DNA of 64,000 nt, taken from the NCBI GenBank assembly GCA_028875185.1, contig JAPPFH010000122.1, positions 1-64,000 of the forward strand, given 5' to 3'. Source of the stretch: Chloroflexota bacterium (lineage in GTDB: Bacteria > Chloroflexota > Anaerolineae > Aggregatilineales > Phototrophicaceae). The position numbers and the translations under genes are program-made. The notes beneath the pieces were generated by a model. That model searched no databases, was not told the origin of the DNA, and saw only the letters and a list, made by a program, of their open reading frames with translations. Every line of letters begins with the position of its first letter. The first letter of the stretch is position 1. Below, one piece after another: positions 55,094-64,000 of the stretch.

Positions 55094-56572
55094 TTGGATC
55101 ATATCCCCCAGAGCATAGCCAGGGCACGGCGTCGAGCCAGCAGCCTTGCCGCCGCCATCCGAATCGTATGCCTCTGCGCCCTTTTGGTCGCCTGCCAGTC
55201 TGAACCCGTCATCGATATCGCGCCGGAGGTTGAGCTTGAGTTAGTAGCCTCGCCCCAGCCGACCGCGCAAGAATTGGTCGTTCTGCCGACCGTTAAAGTC
55301 GATCCCTTACCCACACTGGAGGCGCCGCCGCCCACGTCCACAGTGCCGCCGCCGCCCTCGCCGACGCCATTTGACCAAGACTTCGGCGCCATAATCAGCC
55401 GCGATTATGTACAGCCAGCCACAACCACGCCGCGCCCGACAGAGCGCCCCGCAGCCACCGCCCCGCTGCCGACGCGCCCCGTCAACGCCATAACCACCGC
55501 CGTTCCCGTCGATCGAACCCGGCTCGACCGCACGCAAATGGGCATTCAAGCCTACTACAACTGTGATGTCTTTTGCTGGTCGAACACGCTGCATCAAATC
55601 ACTCCGCTGCGCGTCGACTGGATCAAATTGCAAGCCAGTTGGCAATGGCTGCAGCCCGATCGCCCAGGTCAGTTTGATCAGAATTTCCAGTTATTCGAGC
55701 TTCACGTCCAAGAGGCGCACAAACGCGGATACAAAGTCTTGCTGAGCATCGCCAAGGCGCCGCAGTGGGCGCGCAATTACGACCGCAACGAAGACGGACC
55801 GCCGGATGACCTAAACGAGCTGCACTGGTTCATTCACAAGCTGATTGAAACTGTCGGTTCATATACTGACGCGATTGAAATCTGGAATGAGCCCAACCTC
55901 AAGCGGGAATGGACGGGAGATCGCCCAATCAGCGGCGCCAGCTACATGGAACTCTTCCGCGTCGGATACGATGCCGTACGGACGTACTCGCCGAATCTCA
56001 CCGTTGTCACGGCCGGTTTAGCGCCGACCGGCAATTCCAGCGGCCTCAGCGTCGATGATCGCGACTTCTTGCGACAGATGTATCAAGCCGGTTTGGCGGA
56101 ATACACAGATGTCAAAATCGGCATCCACCCATACAGTTGGGGCAACCCGCCCGACTTTCTATGCTGCGACAACATCGAGGGCCAAGGCTGGGACGACAAG
56201 CCGCAATTCTTTTTCTCGCAAAATATAGGCGACTATAGCAGCATCATCGCCGCAAACGGTCACAACGCGCCAATGTGGGTGACAGAATTCGGCTGGGCGA
56301 CCTGGAATGACTTTCCGTCCTTGGCGCCCGAAGTTTGGATGGCTTACAACTCGGCCACTGACCAAAGCAATTACACCCTGCGCGCATTTCAAATCGGTCA
56401 GTCGCGCGCGGATGTCGAGGTTATGTTTTTGTGGAATCTCAACTTCGCTTATGAATTAGCTGTTCACCAGCGCAGCGAACTCGCCGCGTACAGCATCCTG
56501 TTTCCGCGCTTTGACGGCAGCGGCAACTGGCGCGAGCGCCCGCTATACCAGGCCTTGGCGTCGCGCCCATAG
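55094..56572 (+). CDS. Lipoprotein with proline-rich stalk and glycoside-hydrolase-like TIM barrel
   Basis: A 492-residue exported protein. A basic N-terminus and hydrophobic helix end in a lipobox LLVAC (Cys34), so it is probably anchored to the outer face of the membrane. Residues about 40-145 are a Pro/Thr-rich linker (PPPTSTVPPPPSPTP). Residues about 150-490 resemble clan GH-A hydrolases (GH39/GH5-like): IEIWNEPN gives the acid/base Glu (E266) and WVTEFGW the nucleophile (E398), with HPYSWG between. Substrate unknown, likely an extracellular polysaccharide. The TTG start follows AGGA. Confidence 0.8.
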   Translation: MDHIPQSIARARRRASSLAAAIRIVCLCALLVACQSEPVIDIAPEVELELVASPQPTAQELVVLPTVKVDPLPTLEAPPPTSTVPPPPSPTPFDQDFGAIISRDYVQPATTTPRPTERPAATAPLPTRPVNAITTAVPVDRTRLDRTQMGIQAYYNCDVFCWSNTLHQITPLRVDWIKLQASWQWLQPDRPGQFDQNFQLFELHVQEAHKRGYKVLLSIAKAPQWARNYDRNEDGPPDDLNELHWFIHKLIETVGSYTDAIEIWNEPNLKREWTGDRPISGASYMELFRVGYDAVRTYSPNLTVVTAGLAPTGNSSGLSVDDRDFLRQMYQAGLAEYTDVKIGIHPYSWGNPPDFLCCDNIEGQGWDDKPQFFFSQNIGDYSSIIAANGHNAPMWVTEFGWATWNDFPSLAPEVWMAYNSATDQSNYTLRAFQIGQSRADVEVMFLWNLNFAYELAVHQRSELAAYSILFPRFDGSGNWRERPLYQALASRP

Positions 56573-56580
56573 CGCCAATA

Positions 56581-56611
56581 GAAAACGCGGGACCCTTTCG
56601 GCATCCCGCGT
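56581..56611 (-). terminator. Intrinsic terminator of rpoC
   Basis: ACGCGGGA/TCCCGCGT, an 8-bp stem with an 11-base loop (56585-56611), followed on the minus strand by TTTTC. It lies 28 bases beyond the rpoC stop. On the plus strand no T-run follows, so it chiefly serves rpoC. Confidence 0.75.
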
Positions 56612-56638
56612 AAACTTGCGGCAACTGCCTGCGCCGCG

Positions 56639-59600
56639 CTAGAGCTCGCTCAGCATATTTTCAAAGTCGTCCCCATCGCCGCCGACCTCTTCCAAGTCCA
56701 GCGCGCCTTGCGCTTCAAGCGTGACGTCTGGTGCTACCGCCTCCCGTTCCTGGTAGGCGTGGAAGCCGGTGCCCGCCGGGATCAGCTTGCCGATTATCAC
56801 GTTCTCCTTCAAGCCGTGCAGCGGATCCACCTGGCCTTCGATTGCGGCGCCCGCCAAGACCTTGATCGTATGCTGGAAGCTCGCCGCCGACAAATAGCTC
56901 TCCGTGCTAAGCGCCGCCTTGGTGATGCCGAGCAATACGGGTTGGCCCGAGCAAGGGTCAAGATTTTCATTGATGAGCCGCTCATTGATTTCCAGCAGCT
57001 TCAACTGATCAATCAGCTCGCCGGGCAGCAGATCGCTGTCGCCGCTCCGCGTGATCTGCACCTTGCACATCATCTTGCGGATGACAGTCTCAAAATGCTT
57101 GTCAGCGATGTTCACGCCCTGGCTGCGATAAACGTCTTGAATCTCCCCCAGCAGGTATAGCTGCGTCGCTTTGGCGCCTTGAACGCGCAGAATCTGATGC
57201 GGATTCTTCGAGCCTTCGGTCAACTGCGTCCCCGGATCAACCGTCATGCCATCGTAAATGTTCTTCCGCAAGCGCGCATTCTTGGGTATCTGATGCTCCT
57301 CTTCATCGCTCTCTTCAAAACGGATGTAGATGGTGCGATCTTCGATATGAACCTTGCCCGACAGCCCGGCATGAAGGGCGTCATCACCATTCTTGGCAAT
57401 AAGGTCGCCTCTCGCGACGTCCTTGCCGTCTTGAACTGTCAGCTCCCAGCCGTCTTTTACGACGTGCGTCTCGTTCGCCACGACGCTGTCGGTGATCGTT
57501 GCGGTAAGGATGCGATCGCCATCTTTATCGCCGCTTTCGGTAAAGCGCAGTACACCGCCGATTGATGCGATTAGCGCCTCGCCCTTGGGCTTGCGCCGCG
57601 CTTCAAAGAGCTCTTCGACGCGCGGCAGACCACTGGTGATATCGCGCACTTCGGCAGTGCCGCCGCTGTGGAAGGTCCGCAGCGTCAATTGTGTGCCCGG
57701 CTCGCCAATGGACTGCGCCGCGATGATGCCCACAGCCGCGCCGATATTCACCATATCGCCGGTGCCAAGATCGCGGCCGTAGCACAAAGCGCAGACGCCA
57801 TGAATCAAATCGCAAGTCAGCGGGCTGCGCGCTTCGATCTCTTCCAGCGTCGAGCGTTCAATCCTCTCCGCGATTTCTTCATCGATCATTTCATTTCGGG
57901 CGACAATCAACTCGCCGCTGTCTGGATCGACGATGTCCTCCGCCGAGCAGCGGCCGACGATGCGTTCCGCGATGCTTTGACCGGCGATATCATCATCGCG
58001 GCGGATTCGAAGCCCGCTGGTCGCGTTGCAATCCCAGCGGTTGACGATCATATCTTGCGCCACATCCACCAGACGGCGCGTCAAATAACCGGCGTCAGCG
58101 GTGCGCAGGGCGGTATCCGCCAAGCCCTTGCGCGCGCCGTGCGTCGATATGAAGTACTCGAGCGCGTTCAAGCCTTCGCGGAAATGGCTGCGAATGGGCA
58201 AGTCGATGATGCGCCCTGATGGATCCGCCATCAATCCGCGCATGCCCGCGAGCTGAGTAATCGGACCGAAGCCGCCCTTGGTCGCGCCAGAGATCGCCAT
58301 AATCGCGATGGGACCGTAGGGATCGAGCGAATCCTGAATTTGATCTTGCAATGTGTCTTTGGCGCGGTTCCATTCATCGATCGTGACCTGATAGCGTTCT
58401 TCTTCGGTCATCAAGCCGCGGCGGAAATCGCGCTCGGCTCTTGTCACCACATCCTCAGCTTCTTTCAGGATATCGCTGCGCTCGTCCGGCACTGTCAAAT
58501 CGCTGACGGCGATGGTAGTGCCCGAAATAGTCGCGTAGTGAAAGCCGTAATTCTTGATCGCGTCAACGACCTCGGTCGTCTTTTCGCCACCAATCACCTG
58601 ATAGCAGCGCGCCACCAGCTGCTGCAAACCTTTCTTGCCCATCGTCTCCTGCACGAAGCGCATCTCGTCCGGCAGAATCCGGTTAAAGACAGCGCGTCCA
58701 ACCGTGCAGATTTCCGGCTCCTCCTGTGGCCCGCGCTCGTCGTACACATTGCCCAGCAAGATCGGCGTATGCAAATCGACCAGACCGAGGCGGTACAGGT
58801 ACTCCACTTCGTCCATATCGACCACAACGCGTCGCTCATGCAAGTTGGTGATCTCGAGCTGGTCTTCCAATCCGCGCTCGCGTAGGTACTTGCGCATCTC
58901 GTAGGCGTTGGCCAGCATGCAATCGACCTCGCCCGCCAAAACCGCATCTACCGTTTTGTCCACCGCCGACTTGATCAGCTGCGCGCGTCCATTGGCATCG
59001 GGCCCCATTTCGTCGATGTAAAGCTCACTGTTCGGCACGCGGCGGAATTGCGCGTAGTAGTATCCGTTGGATCGGAAGGCGATGCCCACCTTGACGTCGC
59101 CGGCGAGGGCGGCGTCCATCGCGCGGAATTCGCCGGCGCGCGATTTCAAAGCGACAATCTCCACCGTCGGATCCATCGTGAGATAATAATTGCCCAGCAC
59201 CATGTCTTTCGATGGTCCCACAATCGGCGCGCCATCCGACGGCTTCAGCAGATTCCGCGTGCTCAACATCAAGTCGCGCGCTTCGGTAACCGCTTGCTCG
59301 CTGAGCGGCACATGCACCGCCATTTGGTCGCCATCGAAATCGGCGTTAAACGCGGAGCAGACCAGCGGGTGTATTTGAATCGCCTTGCCCTCAACCAACA
59401 AGGGCTCAAAAGCCTGGATGCCCAGCCGATGCAAGGTCGGCGCGCGGTTGAGCAATACGGGCCGCTCGCGAATGACTTCCTCGAGCACTTCCCATACTTC
59501 CGGTCGCTCGCGCTCAATGATGCGTTTGGCGCCCTTGACATTGCTGGCGTAGTTGTACGAGACCAGGCGGCTGATCACAAAAGGTCGGTAGAGCTCCAGC

Positions 59601-61270
59601 GCCATCGTCTTGGGCAAGCCGCATTGATGCAGCTTCAGCTTGGGACCGATGACAATCACCGAGCGGCCCGAATAATCGACGCGCTTGCCCAGCAGATTGC
59701 GGCGGAATCGTCCCTTTTTGCCCTTGAGCATATCACTGAGCGATTTCAACTCGCGGCGTCCGCGGCGGCTCAGCGCTTTACCCCGCTGGCTGTTGTCGAT
59801 CAAGCTGTCGACCGCCTCTTGCAGCATGCGTTTTTCGTTTCGCACGATGACATCGGGCGCGCCCAAATCGAGCAGATGCTTGAGGCGGTTGTTGCGATTG
59901 ATGACGCGCCGGTACAGATCATTCAGATCGCTGGTGGCGAATCGGCCGCCATCCAACTGCACCATCGGGCGCAGATCCGGCGGAATCACGGGCAATACAG
60001 TCAATATCATCCATTCGGGTCGATTGCCGTTCGGCTCGTTTTCTTGCTTGGTTTCATCGGTATCGATCACGGTCTCGCGGCTGCTGCGCAGGCTCTCGAC
60101 AACGCGTAGGCGCTTCGTCGCTTTACGGCGCCGCTGCTTGGATCTTGACGTGCGCACCTCAAGCCACAATTCTTCGGATAGCCTTGCCAAATTCAATCCG
60201 CTGAGAATCTCGTAGAAAGCTTCAGCGCCCATATTCGCCTGGAAGACATTGCCAAACTTGCTCTTCAATTCACGATAGCGACTCTCGGACAAGAATTGCA
60301 GCACATGCAGTTCGTCCAATTCGCTGATCTGCTTTTCGGCGCTCGCGCGCAAGCCAACCATGCGCTCGTCCAGCGCCGCGAGGTGTTCTTCCATTGAACT
60401 GTCGACATCAACATTGGCGGTATCAATCGCGCCGCTGTGCTTCTGTATCTCTTCCTGAACCAGCGCATCGGTTTCGCCTTGCAGCCCGCTCAGGTATTCG
60501 TTGACCTGCTCCTGAATCCGAGAGATGTGAACATTGGCGACCGTCTCGCCCTGGGCGACAACGACCGCCGAAGCCGCCTCCAGCGCGATCGGCGAAGTCG
60601 CCGCTTGGCCCAGCATGTTTTCGACCTGGGTCTGCGCGACTTGCGCTTCATTCATCACTTCGCCGATGAGGCGATCCCGCTGTTCGTTGAAATGTTCGCG
60701 GATAGCGGCCGCCTGATTGTCGAAATCCGCGGCGATTTGATCGCGCTTCTCACGAATCTCGCTCATCTGCTCTTCAATATCGCCAGCGAGTTCCTGTTCT
60801 TTGCTTTGCAATTCCTTCTCAATGCGGGCGACTGCCTTGCCGCGCGCGTCCTCATCGACCGTGGTCACAACATATTGGGCAAAGTAAAGCACACGATCGA
60901 GATTGCGCCGGCTCACATCCAGCAGTAATCCCAGATAACTGGGCACGCGCCGCGTATACCAAACATGGGCGACCGGCGCCGCCAGCTCGATATGTCCCAT
61001 TCGCTCGCGCCGCACAGAAGAACGCGTCACCTCTACACCGCATTTGTCGCAGATGATGCCCCGATAGCGGATATTCTTGTATTTGCCGCAATAGCACTGC
61101 CAATCGCGCGTGGGACCGAAGATTCGCTCGCAAAATAGCCCGTCCATCTCCGGACGCAGCCGCCGATAGTTGATCGTCTCGGGTTTCGTCACTTCGCCAT
61201 AAGACCAGGACCGCACCTGCTCCGGCGAAGCCAGACTGATACGCAATGCACTGAAGTCTTTCGCCTCCAA
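56639..61270 (-). CDS. rpoC: RNA polymerase subunit beta'
   Basis: The 1543-residue largest RNA polymerase subunit. The N-terminal zinc site uses Cys59, 61, 74 and 77 (CYCGK ... CDKCG). The catalytic NADFDGDQM is at about 643-651, and a second Cys cluster lies near [13 protein letters not shown], with [16 protein letters not shown] after it. Between the clamp helix FAQYVV (about 134) and [15 protein letters not shown] (about 338) there is a long insertion of about 185 mostly charged, coiled-coil-like residues. The TTG start follows GGAGG with seven bases between. Unusually no rpoB lies upstream; the gene has its own consensus promoter and a terminator. Confidence 0.97.
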   Translation of the reverse strand: MEAKDFSALRISLASPEQVRSWSYGEVTKPETINYRRLRPEMDGLFCERIFGPTRDWQCYCGKYKNIRYRGIICDKCGVEVTRSSVRRERMGHIELAAPVAHVWYTRRVPSYLGLLLDVSRRNLDRVLYFAQYVVTTVDEDARGKAVARIEKELQSKEQELAGDIEEQMSEIREKRDQIAADFDNQAAAIREHFNEQRDRLIGEVMNEAQVAQTQVENMLGQAATSPIALEAASAVVVAQGETVANVHISRIQEQVNEYLSGLQGETDALVQEEIQKHSGAIDTANVDVDSSMEEHLAALDERMVGLRASAEKQISELDELHVLQFLSESRYRELKSKFGNVFQANMGAEAFYEILSGLNLARLSEELWLEVRTSRSKQRRRKATKRLRVVESLRSSRETVIDTDETKQENEPNGNRPEWMILTVLPVIPPDLRPMVQLDGGRFATSDLNDLYRRVINRNNRLKHLLDLGAPDVIVRNEKRMLQEAVDSLIDNSQRGKALSRRGRRELKSLSDMLKGKKGRFRRNLLGKRVDYSGRSVIVIGPKLKLHQCGLPKTMALELYRPFVISRLVSYNYASNVKGAKRIIERERPEVWEVLEEVIRERPVLLNRAPTLHRLGIQAFEPLLVEGKAIQIHPLVCSAFNADFDGDQMAVHVPLSEQAVTEARDLMLSTRNLLKPSDGAPIVGPSKDMVLGNYYLTMDPTVEIVALKSRAGEFRAMDAALAGDVKVGIAFRSNGYYYAQFRRVPNSELYIDEMGPDANGRAQLIKSAVDKTVDAVLAGEVDCMLANAYEMRKYLRERGLEDQLEITNLHERRVVVDMDEVEYLYRLGLVDLHTPILLGNVYDERGPQEEPEICTVGRAVFNRILPDEMRFVQETMGKKGLQQLVARCYQVIGGEKTTEVVDAIKNYGFHYATISGTTIAVSDLTVPDERSDILKEAEDVVTRAERDFRRGLMTEEERYQVTIDEWNRAKDTLQDQIQDSLDPYGPIAIMAISGATKGGFGPITQLAGMRGLMADPSGRIIDLPIRSHFREGLNALEYFISTHGARKGLADTALRTADAGYLTRRLVDVAQDMIVNRWDCNATSGLRIRRDDDIAGQSIAERIVGRCSAEDIVDPDSGELIVARNEMIDEEIAERIERSTLEEIEARSPLTCDLIHGVCALCYGRDLGTGDMVNIGAAVGIIAAQSIGEPGTQLTLRTFHSGGTAEVRDITSGLPRVEELFEARRKPKGEALIASIGGVLRFTESGDKDGDRILTATITDSVVANETHVVKDGWELTVQDGKDVARGDLIAKNGDDALHAGLSGKVHIEDRTIYIRFEESDEEEHQIPKNARLRKNIYDGMTVDPGTQLTEGSKNPHQILRVQGAKATQLYLLGEIQDVYRSQGVNIADKHFETVIRKMMCKVQITRSGDSDLLPGELIDQLKLLEINERLINENLDPCSGQPVLLGITKAALSTESYLSAASFQHTIKVLAGAAIEGQVDPLHGLKENVIIGKLIPAGTGFHAYQEREAVAPDVTLEAQGALDLEEVGGDGDDFENMLSEL

Positions 61271-61427
61271 GACGGAACCTCCTCTGCGCTATTATTCAGT
61301 TGATTGAATGAAGATGACCGGAAGAAAGAGCCGCATTATCACCCTTGAATAGCAAAAGACATACAGAAGGCACAGCTTCTGAGCCTCGCCCAAACCGTGA
61401 TATATTTGCGTTTTTCCATTGCTGAGG

Positions 61428-61457
61428 ATTATAACCCGCGCGGTTCAGCTATGTCAA
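61428..61457 (-). promoter_or_regulatory. Consensus sigma-70 promoter of rpoC
   Basis: On the minus strand: perfect TTGACA (61457-61452), an 18-base spacer, and perfect TATAAT (61433-61428). The start point would be near 61421, leaving an untranslated leader of about 150 bases before the TTG start. This is the best promoter in the window. Confidence 0.85.
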
Positions 61458-61496
61458 GACGCGAACAAAAAGTCGCCACTTTGTACACCGATATCT

Positions 61497-61671
61497 TTAG
61501 GGGCGGTCCCCGCATCGCAAATTACGCGGCGGTTGGTAGGGGCGTTTGACCCGCAGTGTCGGCGGTCAGCGTCGAAGGGCGATGTCTACGTGCCCTACGC
61601 GACCTGCGCGAGGCGCTGAAACGTCCCTATCGTCTCCGGTTTGTTCAGGGCGTCTCGGCGAGACGCCCCTA
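61497..61671. repeat. Composite repeat block upstream of rpoC
   Basis: The 426-base gap 61271-61696 holds the rpoC promoter and leader plus this block. It contains half-palindromes (TTTAGGGGCG, GTAGGGGCG at about 61498 and 61537), a copy of the GTGTCGGCGGTCAG/GTCTACG motif (61556-61612) and a full palindrome at 61648-61671 (GGGCGTCTC/GAGACGCCC). No gene is seen. Confidence 0.7.
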
Positions 61672-61696
61672 GAAATCGTCATAGCCGCTGGCCGCC

Positions 61697-62539
61697 CTAG
61701 CCCTTTACCGCGCCGATCGTCAATCCCGATATGAAGTAGCGCTGCAACATCAGAAACAGCAGGATGACCGGCACGGACACCAGCGTGGCCGCCGCCATCA
61801 TTTCGCCATATGGAATCTGGGACGCCGTCGCCTGGCTGCGCATGGTCGCAATGCCGACCGGCAGCGTGATAACTTCGTTGCCGCGCAGCACCATCAGCGG
61901 CCAAATGAAACTATTCCACGATCCCAGGAAGGTCAAGATCGCCAGCGTCGTCAAGCCGGGCCGCACCAAGGGGACAATAACCTGCGCGTAAATGCGGAAT
62001 TCAGAGGCGCCGTCAATCCGCGCCGACTCCATCAATTCCGACGGCACCGCCTGTATGTATTGCCGCATCAGGAAAATGCCAAAAGCCGGCGCCATCCAGG
62101 GGATGATCATCGAAGCGGGATGATTGACCCAGTCGATTCGGCTCATCAAGATGAAAAGCGGAATCAGAATCAACTGGAAGGGAATCATCGTCGAGCCGAT
62201 TAGAATGATGAAGAGCAGATTCTTGCCGCGAAAGTAATACTTGGCGAAGGCGAAACCCGCCAGCGAACAGAAGAAGAGCACGAATATCGTCACCACCGCA
62301 GCGTAAATGATGCTGTTGGCATACCAATAGGGAAAGTGCCAGCTGGTCAGCAGGGTTTCGTAATTCTTGAACGACCACTCAGCCGGCGGCAGCCAGGGAG
62401 GCAGCGTGAATATCTCGGTCGTGGTCTTGAAGGACGAATAGATCATGAAGGCGATAGGCGCGACCGTCAGCAAAGCCCCGCTGATAACCACAACATGCAG
62501 CGCAATCACACCAAGGCGCCGACCGGTTCGCTCGTCCAT
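61697..62539 (-). CDS. Carbohydrate ABC transporter permease (MalG type)
   Basis: A 280-residue inner-membrane permease with six helices and the EAA loop ESARIDGASEFRIYAQVIVP, which contacts the ATPase. It belongs to the MalG/UgpE group that imports sugars or glycerol phosphates. The frame is open to 62569, but the ATG at 62539 overlaps the stop of the upstream permease by one base (TGATG), the usual arrangement. No ATP-binding gene follows in the window; such importers often share a distant MsmK-like ATPase. Confidence 0.93.
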   Translation of the reverse strand: MDERTGRRLGVIALHVVVISGALLTVAPIAFMIYSSFKTTTEIFTLPPWLPPAEWSFKNYETLLTSWHFPYWYANSIIYAAVVTIFVLFFCSLAGFAFAKYYFRGKNLLFIILIGSTMIPFQLILIPLFILMSRIDWVNHPASMIIPWMAPAFGIFLMRQYIQAVPSELMESARIDGASEFRIYAQVIVPLVRPGLTTLAILTFLGSWNSFIWPLMVLRGNEVITLPVGIATMRSQATASQIPYGEMMAAATLVSVPVILLFLMLQRYFISGLTIGAVKG

Positions 62540-63465
62540 CAGTCGGCATTCCGGAAGACGCCGTACCACTGCAGCTGAAGCAGCGACAAGATGAATACGG
62601 TCGCGAATAGCACTGTTCCCACCGCCGATGCGAAGCCAAGACGCAAACGCGTATAACCGCGCTCATAGAGATATTGCACGACGCTCATACTAGCGTTCGC
62701 GGGTCCACCGGTGCCACTGGTCAAAATGTGGATTTCGTCGAAGATTTGAATTGAACCTAACAACACAATAATACTGACGAATAAGATGATCGGTCGCAGC
62801 ATGGGAATTGTGATGCGGAAGAACTTCTGCAGCATACTCGCGCCATCAATAGAGGCCGCTTCGTATAATTCTTCGGGAATGCTTTGCAGCCCCGCCAGAA
62901 AATAGATGGTCAGCAATCCGGTCGAGCGCCAGGCGATCAGAATAATAATCGCCACCTTGATCCACGATCGATCACCCAGCCAGTAAATCGGCTCCATGCC
63001 TAAGTAAATCAGCGGCGCGTTTAGCAAGCCCGTGTCGCGATTGTAGACGATCTGAAAAACCAGCGTAACCGCCACCGTCGATGTTACTACCGGTGTGAAG
63101 TACATCGCCCGCCAAACATTGCTGAAGCGCAAGGATTTGGCGTTGAGCAGCACGGCCAGCACCAGCGCCAGGGGCAGGACAATCAGAAGGCTGGCGATGG
63201 CGTAGATCGCCGTATTCGTCGCCGCCTGAGCGAAAACCTTGTCGCTTAGCAGGCGCCCGTAATTGCGCGCGAGAACAAAGCGCGGATCGTTTATGCCATC
63301 CCAACGGAACAAGCTCAGCACCAGGGCGATCAGGCTGGGCGCCAGAAAGAAGAAAGCAAACAGGACGTAAAACGGAGAGATGAAGGCGTAGGGCGCCAGC
63401 TTGTGCTGCTGGAATCCTCCGCCACGGCGCGCCTCGCGCCCACGCGTTATCGCCGCCTGAACCAT
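62539..63465 (-). CDS. Carbohydrate ABC transporter permease (MalF/UgpA type)
   Basis: A 308-residue partner permease with six helices. It has a long first periplasmic loop and the EAA motif EAASIDGASMLQKFFRITIP. AGGAG lies eight bases before the ATG. It pairs with the MalG-type gene downstream and follows the solute-binding protein gene, which extends past the window end, so the order is binding protein, UgpA-like, UgpE-like. The sugar cannot be inferred. Confidence 0.93.
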   Translation of the reverse strand: MVQAAITRGREARRGGGFQQHKLAPYAFISPFYVLFAFFFLAPSLIALVLSLFRWDGINDPRFVLARNYGRLLSDKVFAQAATNTAIYAIASLLIVLPLALVLAVLLNAKSLRFSNVWRAMYFTPVVTSTVAVTLVFQIVYNRDTGLLNAPLIYLGMEPIYWLGDRSWIKVAIIILIAWRSTGLLTIYFLAGLQSIPEELYEAASIDGASMLQKFFRITIPMLRPIILFVSIIVLLGSIQIFDEIHILTSGTGGPANASMSVVQYLYERGYTRLRLGFASAVGTVLFATVFILSLLQLQWYGVFRNAD

Positions 63466-63490
63466 GCGTTGCTCCTACGTCAGAAGTACA

Positions 63491-63656
63491 TGTAAGGGCG
63501 AGACCTGCCTCGCCCCCAACCCAAGGGATAGAGCCATGCTGTTAACCCCCATCCCCCGGACCCTTCCCCCATAAGGAGGGAAGGGGAGCAAAATACGCGA
63601 AATCGGCCACTATAGCCCCACCCTCTTGATGGAGGCGGGGTTTGGAGTGGGGGTTT
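63491..63656. repeat. Repeats between binding protein and permeases
   Basis: A palindrome at 63491-63516 (TGTAAGGGCGAG/CTCGCCC), a C/G-rich element at about 63546-63590 (CCCCCATCCCCC ... GGAGGGAAGGGG) that is the inverted relative of 36.11 kb, and a further GC-rich hairpin near 63616-63656. Located inside a transporter operon, they may lower expression of the permeases relative to the binding protein. Confidence 0.65.
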
Positions 63657-63674
63657 GCCGCAACACAAACAACG

Positions 63675-64000
63675 CTACTCGGCGAAGGCGATTTCGTCTT
63701 CCATGTATTGCACGATATTGTCTATCGCTTCATCAGCGGTGACCGTGCCATCAAAGAACAACGCAAGCTCAGCCGCCATTTGCAGCTCAAAGGTCCGGCG
63801 GAACAAGCTCTGATACCAGATCGGCACATCGTCCACAATCTCGGCGAAGACCTCGCCCGTCTTTTGACCGGCGTAAAACGGATCGGACAATCCCACGATG
63901 CGATCATCGTGGAAAGCAGCTGCCATCGTCGGATAGTAGGCGATCTCCTCGAAACGCTTGATCTGACTCTCCAGCGTCACATACGTGTATTGCAGCAGCT
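63675..64000 (-). CDS. ABC transporter solute-binding protein, C-terminal part (partial)
   Basis: About 107 residues of open frame run off the window end, so the N-terminus is missing. The sequence (YPTMAAAFHDD, DPFYAGQKTGEVFAEIVDD, FELQMAAELALFFDGTVTADEAIDNI) is typical of the C-terminal helices of family 1 carbohydrate-binding lipoproteins. It lies directly upstream of the two sugar permeases, supporting the assignment. The first Met-like codon inside it (63980) is an internal Val, not a start. Confidence 0.85.
   Translation of the reverse strand, partial: LLQYTYVTLESQIKRFEEIAYYPTMAAAFHDDRIVGLSDPFYAGQKTGEVFAEIVDDVPIWYQSLFRRTFELQMAAELALFFDGTVTADEAIDNIVQYMEDEIAFAE

Noticed and set aside
59048-60109. 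353-codon plus-strand frame opposite rpoC
   Set aside because: Antisense shadow of the beta' catalytic region.

Overview
The window is a 64 kb piece of a bacterial chromosome (GC roughly 58-60% by eye), almost entirely housekeeping and central metabolism. There are no rRNAs, prophage genes, IS transposases or CRISPR arrays. The organism is most likely a member of the Chloroflexota (Anaerolineae/Caldilineae-like). This is inferred from gene character: an FHA protein fused to an OmpR-type winged helix, a lipoprotein with a proline-rich stalk, K+-dependent membrane pyrophosphatase, many TTG/GTG starts, and a MoaD-MoaE fusion. No 16S gene is present to confirm it.

Layout. 0-10 kb: aquaporin, aspS, a membrane GT-C protein, a histone-deacetylase-fold amidohydrolase, uvrB, two CAU tRNAs (initiator and elongator Met), lysA and tRNA-Asp. 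10-26 kb: a MATE/ANKH-like exporter, an M24 peptidase, a NAGPA-domain protein, an Ldh2-type dehydrogenase, a TIM-barrel isomerase, a heterodimeric ABC exporter, dinB, glgB and an MFS transporter. 26-33 kb: fhs, then a tightly overlapping pyrBCDEF operon giving de novo pyrimidine synthesis from carbamoyl phosphate to UMP. 33-38 kb: SRPBCC protein, CrtI-like oxidoreductase, MaoC hydratase and hppA. 38.5-42 kb: yraN-miaA-moaC-moaDE and rnc. 42.4-45.7 kb: a minus-strand three-gene cassette (FHA-winged helix, HNH nuclease, SUV3-like helicase) lying between rnc and ftsY. 45.9-52 kb: ftsY, a SpoU methyltransferase, prfB, rel and a QTMAN-like glycosyltransferase. 52-61 kb: gyrA, a glycoside-hydrolase-like lipoprotein, and rpoC transcribed from its own consensus promoter without rpoB beside it. 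61.7-64 kb: a sugar ABC importer (two permeases and the C-terminal end of the binding protein).

Intergenic spaces repeatedly carry short palindromic repeats (consensus TGTAGGGGCGACC-loop-GGTCGCCC) whose stems vary in a compensatory way. At least three other dispersed motifs accompany them. Three loci look most worth follow-up: the rnc/ftsY cassette, a lineage-specific insertion of about 86 residues inside UvrB, and a CTAGNNGATAG motif shared by the upstream regions of uvrB and dinB.
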